Assembly: GCA_964361185.1 (NCBI GenBank)
Contig: CAYHZS010000035.1
Span: forward strand, 1-8,881
Length of the DNA: 8,881 bases
Source of the DNA: JBAZYZ01 sp964361185
GTDB taxonomy: Bacteria > Patescibacteriota > Minisyncoccia > Phycocordibacterales > VMEP01
Reading direction: 5' to 3'
Made by a program: the position numbers and the translations under genes. Shown here piece after piece: positions 5,324 to 8,881 of the stretch. The first letter of the stretch is position 1. Each line of letters starts with the position of its first letter. The notes under the pieces are model-generated. The model saw only the letters and a program-made list of their open reading frames with translations, made no database searches and was not told where the DNA came from.

Positions 5324-6700
5324 TTGAATAAGAAAAGAATACTGGACCTTATGGATCTGCAGCTCGTTCCGCGGCCCCAGATTGCTGACGGGTTCTGCGA
5401 ATATCCCAAAAAGGACGGGGTTCCGTGCAAGAGGCACGCCATCTCAATGGAAGTTTGCTCGTCGCACCTCCGATCCATCGGAGGACATCTGTTCATTTTT
5501 GACAACTATGACCCGGGCTGGCTCGAGGAAGAACGGGAAAGATATTCGTTCTGCCGCGCCTGCGGCAGGGCGAAAGATGATGTTTCGGCCTTGGAACTCT
5601 GTCCTGTGCGCCGGAACGCGCCTGAAGCGCCGTGCCCGACATCGCCTGACCTGCCGACCCGGTTGCAGTACCGGTTTGCCAAGCCGGAACATGGAGTAAT
5701 GATTCTCGTTGGGCCACAACGAATCAGCGCCATACGCCACGGTCCATTTGCCGCGTACCGTTCCGCACCGGATACTGATGGACGTGACTGGCGGGTATTG
5801 CACCTGCCGTCGCATATGCCAGTAGCCGCGCTTGACTCCGAAAAGACGTGCCTCTCGCTCATGAAGCGGATGTGTGGAGATGGCGTAGAACTTGATTTTC
5901 GCGATCCGATGGAGATGAACCGAGATTCACGGTTCCATCTTCGCCTGTCGGTGATCTTTCACCGCGAGGGACGGTGCGTTAGGGCCAAAGGAGGCATACT
6001 TACCTGGACCGCCCACAAGGCCTACTCCCGCAAACGCTCAGAGACAGGATTCTATTGGCAGCAGAAGAACGTGAGGGTGGAATGCTGGGGACCTTTTGCC
6101 TTTGAGCTGAAAGAGACGAAAGTGCTCCTTCGGAATCTCGAGGAGTCCCAGGGCTGGTCTATTTTCAGCGCCCCCTCACGGGAGCGCGCCATCGCTTTTT
6201 CGCGAGCGGCGGCGGCTCTCGATCTTGACTGGTGGATGTCGTGCACTACTCACGAACCCCGCTATCGGGCTGAGACCCGCGCGGGCGTTGGTAAACTCCT
6301 CGCGGAATTTCCAGATGTTGTCTGTTTAGACCGGGATCTCCTGCCTGAACTGCCCATAATTCCCGGCTACGACGCTGTTGAAGTGACGATTGCGACTACG
6401 GAAGGACCCAAGAAAGTTCTTGCCTTTGTGATCGGCGATCATTTCGCGGTACATCGCCCACTGAACCAGCGTGAGGCCGGGTATGTTCTTTTGCATATTC
6501 CGACAGGCCATCTTGCCGGCAGATGCGATGACATATCTCCCCTGTTCGCGGCAGCAGAGAAGCTTGCTTCCATTGGAGATTGGAATTTCACGGATCCACA
6601 AGACATTCCCTCAGACCTCAGAACGAAAGCTCCGGAAGTGCTTCGCAAACACGGCGCCACGCCAGCCGGAGACAAAATCGCTATCAGATTCGTTATGTAG
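5324..6700 (+). CDS. Orphan 458-residue protein with two Cys/His zinc-site clusters, high GC
   Basis: I do not recognise this protein. Residues 25-48 contain C25-x9-C35-x9-C45-x2-H48, which resembles the small CxnGxxCxnCxxH zinc motifs seen at the ends of some DNA-associated proteins. Residues 77-104 contain C77-x2-C80, C93 and C104, a likely second zinc site. The rest is a mixed alpha/beta region without known catalytic motifs. Segments 141-183 and 373-415 resemble each other: FA-[YH]R, then VLHLPS or VLLHIPT, then an Ala/Leu-rich helix. No signal peptide or membrane segment is seen. Codon use and GC are clearly higher than in the neighbours: sampled lines are about 52-67% G+C, against 32% in a sampled line of the nucleotidyltransferase gene. 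The gene has its own promoter, strong ribosome-binding site and terminator. I infer a horizontally acquired or independently mobile unit; nucleic-acid binding is plausible but unproven. Confidence 0.82.
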   Translation: MNKKRILDLMDLQLVPRPQIADGFCEYPKKDGVPCKRHAISMEVCSSHLRSIGGHLFIFDNYDPGWLEEERERYSFCRACGRAKDDVSALELCPVRRNAPEAPCPTSPDLPTRLQYRFAKPEHGVMILVGPQRISAIRHGPFAAYRSAPDTDGRDWRVLHLPSHMPVAALDSEKTCLSLMKRMCGDGVELDFRDPMEMNRDSRFHLRLSVIFHREGRCVRAKGGILTWTAHKAYSRKRSETGFYWQQKNVRVECWGPFAFELKETKVLLRNLEESQGWSIFSAPSRERAIAFSRAAAALDLDWWMSCTTHEPRYRAETRAGVGKLLAEFPDVVCLDRDLLPELPIIPGYDAVEVTIATTEGPKKVLAFVIGDHFAVHRPLNQREAGYVLLHIPTGHLAGRCDDISPLFAAAEKLASIGDWNFTDPQDIPSDLRTKAPEVLRKHGATPAGDKIAIRFVM

Positions 6701-6720
6701 CTGGCCTTTCGCGCCATTGC

Positions 6721-6750
6721 GGCCGCGCAGAACATCGCGCGGCCTTTTTT
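6721..6750 (+). terminator. Strong rho-independent terminator
   Basis: GGCCGCGC (6721-6728) pairs perfectly with GCGCGGCC (6737-6744) across an 8-base loop and is followed directly by six T. It begins 20 bases after the stop of the high-GC gene. There is no T-run in the reverse direction, so it acts on the plus strand only. Confidence 0.92.
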
Positions 6751-6794
6751 ATTTGAATTCATCAATCTCCGATATTCCTCTGTATTCTGAAGCC

Positions 6795-6819
6795 CGCGAA
6801 ATTTGATTTTATTTCCGCG
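6795..6819 (-). terminator. Weak hairpin over the nucleotidyltransferase stop codon
   Basis: CGCGAAAT (6795-6802) pairs with ATTTCCGCG (6811-6819) with one bulged base; the TAA at 6809-6811 falls at the loop edge. No T-run follows on the minus strand, so this is a tentative end signal. Confidence 0.25.
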
Positions 6820-7423
6820 ACTGTAGAAATTTCTTAAAATCCTCAACGTCACTAACGCCGCTTTCCAATACCGCCCCATAAATTAATCCTCCATCTACGC
6901 CTTTAATGTATTTCTCGCCTTGTCTCATTGCGTCTTTAATCTCTAATATCGCGATTCTTTTTAAATCATCAATTTCTTGTTGAAGTAATTTCATAAAATG
7001 TTCAGTTAATTCGGTTGTTTTATCGTATTCTGGAGTAATCAACCAAATATCAATTTTCCATATTACTCCGTCTATTTCACATTTTACTGCCAAATAGAAA
7101 CCCTTTAGATTAACTTGCCATTCTGAAGTTTTTAGATCCAGTTGATTGACGGTATTAACTTCGTAAAAATACTTTGACGCAATAAGTTTTGAAACTATAT
7201 TGATTAGCTTTTCGTAATCATGCTTCTCTCTAACCACAAAAAAATCCAAATCTGGTCGCAACATGACGTCCAAGGGGTAACTGCCGCCAATCTTTATCTC
7301 TCCATAATCTTTAAGGATTTCAATAATGCCAGATTCTTTAAGAATTCTGTCGGCTTGAACTTTTATTCTTTTAGATTCCTCTAATAATCTATGCATATTA
7401 TTGGTTCTCGCGCCCCGTGACAC
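6809..7423 (-). CDS. Nucleotidyltransferase-fold protein
   Basis: Up to 204 residues from a GTG at 7421-7423; an ATG at 7394-7396 (codon 10, MHRLLEESK) is an equally good or better start. Numbering is from the GTG. The polymerase-beta-type nucleotidyltransferase signature is present: GGS (46-48), then Asp58 and Asp60 in LRPDLDFFVV, and a third carboxylate, Asp125, in WKIDIWL, all on predicted strands as the fold requires. Such proteins transfer a nucleotide to a small molecule, RNA or protein. The target is not evident, and no HEPN toxin partner lies next to it. The C-terminus (about 145-204) is helical and charged. The gene follows the CofE-like gene in the same direction, with 3 bases between that stop and the GTG, so both are likely on one transcript. 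AGGTGTCACGG, also seen before the CofE-like gene, spans the GTG. Confidence 0.8.
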   Translation of the reverse strand: MSRGARTNNMHRLLEESKRIKVQADRILKESGIIEILKDYGEIKIGGSYPLDVMLRPDLDFFVVREKHDYEKLINIVSKLIASKYFYEVNTVNQLDLKTSEWQVNLKGFYLAVKCEIDGVIWKIDIWLITPEYDKTTELTEHFMKLLQQEIDDLKRIAILEIKDAMRQGEKYIKGVDGGLIYGAVLESGVSDVEDFKKFLQSRK

Positions 7424-7425
7424 CT
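7415..7425 (-). repeat. AGGTGTCACGG, copy 1, at nucleotidyltransferase start
   Basis: An 11-base sequence identical to that at 8190-8200, in the same orientation. Here it spans the GTG start codon and sits 3' of the CofE-like stop. Confidence 0.4.
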
Positions 7426-7426
7426 T

Positions 7427-8173
7427 TTATATTTTTCCCTTTCTCCATTTTACGCTCTGAAGTAGAAGCGCATACAAATCATCTTTCAAACTGATTTTGA
7501 GCTCACGAAGTTCTTTTCCGGTTGGATTTCTTCTCTTAAATTGAACGAATGGAATATTTTCTATGGTAGCTAGTGGAGTTTGTTCGTTCCCTTCTCCCAT
7601 CGCTGCAACTGCCGCAGCCGCTAGGCCGTCCATAACATTGGCCTTCGTTACTTTAAATTTCCTTCCAAATATGTCTGGCTTGCCGATATAGCTGTTCAGA
7701 GCCGAAAATCCACTGTGGGCAATCGCAATGCCGGTTGTTCCCCACCGCAAAGGCGAAGTTTTACTATCGGTGACAATCACTCCGACTTCTTTGAGGGAAA
7801 ATCGACGACGCAAATATTCTCTTATTTCGTTGGCGGTCTTTTGAGGATTGGTCGGCCAAAGAATGTAATAGCCATTTCCGTTTGACTCGTCAATTCCCGC
7901 GGTTGGGATGAGAATATTATTTTTTATGGTGAGCGTTATATTGTATTTGCTTCGCCTAGGAAGTAAAAAATATTCTGCCTCCTCTTTGATTAACTCTTCT
8001 TTGGCTCTATCGCCTATTTTCATTGTCCGACCTTCGCATATTGAAACTATTTTCGAGGCTATCGCAAGAATTGATTTCTCTTTAAAGACCCTAAGATGCT
8101 TGTCCAAAACCGAATATAAGTCTTGTCTGCTTGTCGGCGTTATTTTATCTGTTTTTATGGCAGTAATTTTCAT
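7427..8173 (-). CDS. CofE-like protein (F420-0:gamma-glutamyl ligase family)
   Basis: A 248-residue protein. Family segments in order are SKIVSICEGR (40-49), AGIDESNG (92-99), ILWP (104-107), VIVTDS (132-137), GTTGIAIAHSG (145-155) and VTKANVMDGLAAAAVAAMGEG (175-195), matching the CofE pattern SKVVSxxEGR, AGIDxSN, VIIxDS, GxxxxAIGxxG and VTxxAxADxLAAAA. CofE adds gamma-linked glutamates to coenzyme F420-0 using GTP and divalent metal. No F420 biosynthesis or F420-using gene is in this window, and reduced genomes of this type are not known to make F420. The true acceptor may therefore differ, so I give no gene symbol. The ATG is at 8171-8173 with no clear Shine-Dalgarno. It is the third gene in a minus-strand run after the pyrophosphohydrolase and the membrane protein, 56 bases from the latter. 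Confidence 0.85.
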   Translation of the reverse strand: MKITAIKTDKITPTSRQDLYSVLDKHLRVFKEKSILAIASKIVSICEGRTMKIGDRAKEELIKEEAEYFLLPRRSKYNITLTIKNNILIPTAGIDESNGNGYYILWPTNPQKTANEIREYLRRRFSLKEVGVIVTDSKTSPLRWGTTGIAIAHSGFSALNSYIGKPDIFGRKFKVTKANVMDGLAAAAVAAMGEGNEQTPLATIENIPFVQFKRRNPTGKELRELKISLKDDLYALLLQSVKWRKGKI

Positions 8174-8189
8174 ATTTGCTGTTCATATT

Positions 8190-8200
8190 CCGTGACACCT
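8190..8200 (-). repeat. AGGTGTCACGG, copy 2, upstream of CofE-like start
   Basis: An exact match to 7415-7425 in the same orientation, 16 bases before the CofE-like ATG. Two matches of 11 bases are expected by chance in a window of this length, so only the shared position near gene starts makes it notable. Confidence 0.4.
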
Positions 8201-8229
8201 CTGGTATTTCTTCACATATCCACGGGAAC

Positions 8230-8535
8230 TTAGGGGAGCAACCACATAAGTAGAACAATTAATGGTGATGCCATTACCACCCATCCCCAAATGTTCATTT
8301 CTTTCTTTTTCCATATTATCGGTATAACAATAAGGTTGAAAATTTCAGGTGGGAATGATACATATGGGCACAGCTTCCATGATAGCTCACACCATTTGTG
8401 ACTCCTGTGTAGAATTTCTGTCAGGATATTATGCATCCCTAAGACCTGCATGACATCTCTAATTAAATGGATTGCTGACCACAGAAATATAGTGGCTATT
8501 ATTAACTTCCATAATTGTAGAGTCTTATTTCCCAT
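8230..8535 (-). CDS. Small membrane protein, three predicted helices
   Basis: A 101-residue protein. Hydrophobic stretches at about 8-28 (LWKLIIATIFLWSAIHLIRDV), 63-76 (PEIFNLIVIPIIWK) and 81-100 (NIWGWVVMASPLIVLLMWLL) suggest three membrane helices. The loop between the first two holds HRSHKWCELSWKLCPYVSFPP, with Cys49 and Cys56 that could pair or bind metal. The remaining loop is KKKEM, whose positive charge suggests that side faces the cytoplasm. I recall similar short proteins only as conserved hypotheticals, so no function is given. It lies 42 bases after the pyrophosphohydrolase gene and 56 bases before the CofE-like gene on the same strand. The start is the ATG at 8533-8535; a partial AGAAG precedes it. 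Confidence 0.72.
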   Translation of the reverse strand: MGNKTLQLWKLIIATIFLWSAIHLIRDVMQVLGMHNILTEILHRSHKWCELSWKLCPYVSFPPEIFNLIVIPIIWKKKEMNIWGWVVMASPLIVLLMWLLP

Positions 8536-8577
8536 GGCACTTCTGTTACTTCTTCTATTGGCAAAATGTCATGCGGG

Positions 8578-8880
8578 CTACGATTCGTCTAAAATTATCT
8601 TATCCTTAAATCTTCCTCTTTCAGCCGCTTTCTTGTTTCTAATTTTTTCAACCTCATCACGATTGAACTTTTTGTAATCCGCTATCGCATCTATTACTTC
8701 CAATAAATCAGCAAATTCCTCGATATTTTCGTCCTTTTTGAACTCCTCTATCTCCTCGCTCAGTTTCTCTTTGAGCTTCCGCCAATACTCAGCATCATCT
8801 GCGATATGCGTTATTGGATTACCGCCTTTCTTGCGGATATATTCAGGAATTTTATCTCGTACTAGTTTGTTGTATTTCAT
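8578..8880 (-). CDS. MazG/PRA-PH-like nucleotide pyrophosphohydrolase
   Basis: A 100-residue protein opening with YNKLVRDKIPEYI, the hallmark start of a small all-alpha pyrophosphohydrolase family related to MazG and phosphoribosyl-ATP pyrophosphatase. The metal-binding pattern ExxE-ExxD is seen as EEIEEF (42-47) and EEFADLL (54-60), with Glu43, Glu46, Glu55 and Asp58 the likely Mg ligands. The expected role is removal of non-canonical nucleoside triphosphates by hydrolysis to monophosphate and pyrophosphate in the cytosol. No histidine-biosynthesis neighbour is present, which favours house-cleaning over HisE. The length is typical of the family and appears complete, with ATG at 8878-8880, one base from the window edge, so its leader is not visible. 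It is the first visible gene of the right-hand minus-strand run. Confidence 0.88.
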   Translation of the reverse strand: MKYNKLVRDKIPEYIRKKGGNPITHIADDAEYWRKLKEKLSEEIEEFKKDENIEEFADLLEVIDAIADYKKFNRDEVEKIRNKKAAERGRFKDKIILDES

Positions 8881-8881
8881 A

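Noticed and set aside
5382..5862. Several alternative frames on both strands inside the high-GC gene
   Set aside because: High GC produces long spurious frames; only the 5324-6700 frame has a promoter, Shine-Dalgarno, terminator and Cys/His clusters.
6439..6879. 146-residue minus-strand frame
   Set aside because: Spans the terminator and overlaps both the high-GC gene and the nucleotidyltransferase end in the wrong frame.
1..8881. CRISPR arrays, tRNA or rRNA genes, insertion sequences, riboswitches
   Set aside because: No regularly spaced repeats, no cloverleaf-like segment, no transposase motif and no recognisable aptamer were seen on reading both strands by eye. Covariance-model searches could not be run.

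Overview
The window looks like part of a small, AT-leaning bacterial genome of the Candidate Phyla Radiation (Patescibacteria, probably a Parcubacteria-type lineage). This is inferred from gene content: a very Cys-rich multi-zinc-ribbon protein that I associate with these genomes, a short glutamate-type dehydrogenase, small house-cleaning hydrolases, an isolated F420 ligase-like protein, and tightly packed genes most of which lack a clear Shine-Dalgarno sequence. No rRNA, tRNA, transposase, phage structural gene or CRISPR array was seen.

Layout. Positions 1-1319 (minus) hold a zinc-ribbon protein that runs off the left edge. Positions 1320-1712 are intergenic and rich in structure: an 11-bp tandem repeat, a perfect 24-bp palindrome at a probable promoter, what looks like a decayed second copy of the zinc-ribbon gene start, and two related hairpins. 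Next on the minus strand come a Glu/Leu/Phe/Val-type dehydrogenase (1713-2867), an HD-domain hydrolase (2980-3525) and an overlapping upstream transglutaminase-like conserved protein (3513-4139). A divergent 65-residue plus-strand gene (4192-4389) has a strong ribosome-binding site and its own terminator. Minus-strand Nudix (4722-5216) and DUF1653 (4469-4687) genes follow. Then comes a plus-strand gene of clearly higher GC (5324-6700) encoding a 458-residue, two-zinc-site orphan with its own promoter, Shine-Dalgarno, TTG start and strong terminator. The right end is a minus-strand run, transcribed from the right edge inward: MazG/PRA-PH-like pyrophosphohydrolase (8578-8880), three-helix membrane protein (8230-8535), CofE-like ligase (7427-8173) and nucleotidyltransferase-fold protein (6809-7396 or 7423).

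How the genes fit together. The minus-strand genes look like ordinary cargo of a reduced genome: amino-acid/ammonia interconversion (dehydrogenase), nucleotide-pool sanitation (Nudix, MazG-like, possibly HD) and small conserved proteins. The two plus-strand genes stand apart because each has a strong ribosome-binding site, a plausible promoter and a hairpin terminator. The large one also differs in base composition, which suggests an acquired, self-contained cassette. The most unusual signals are that cassette, with an internal duplication in its protein, and the 1320-1712 region, which looks like degenerate repeats of the zinc-ribbon gene's own leader and first codons.
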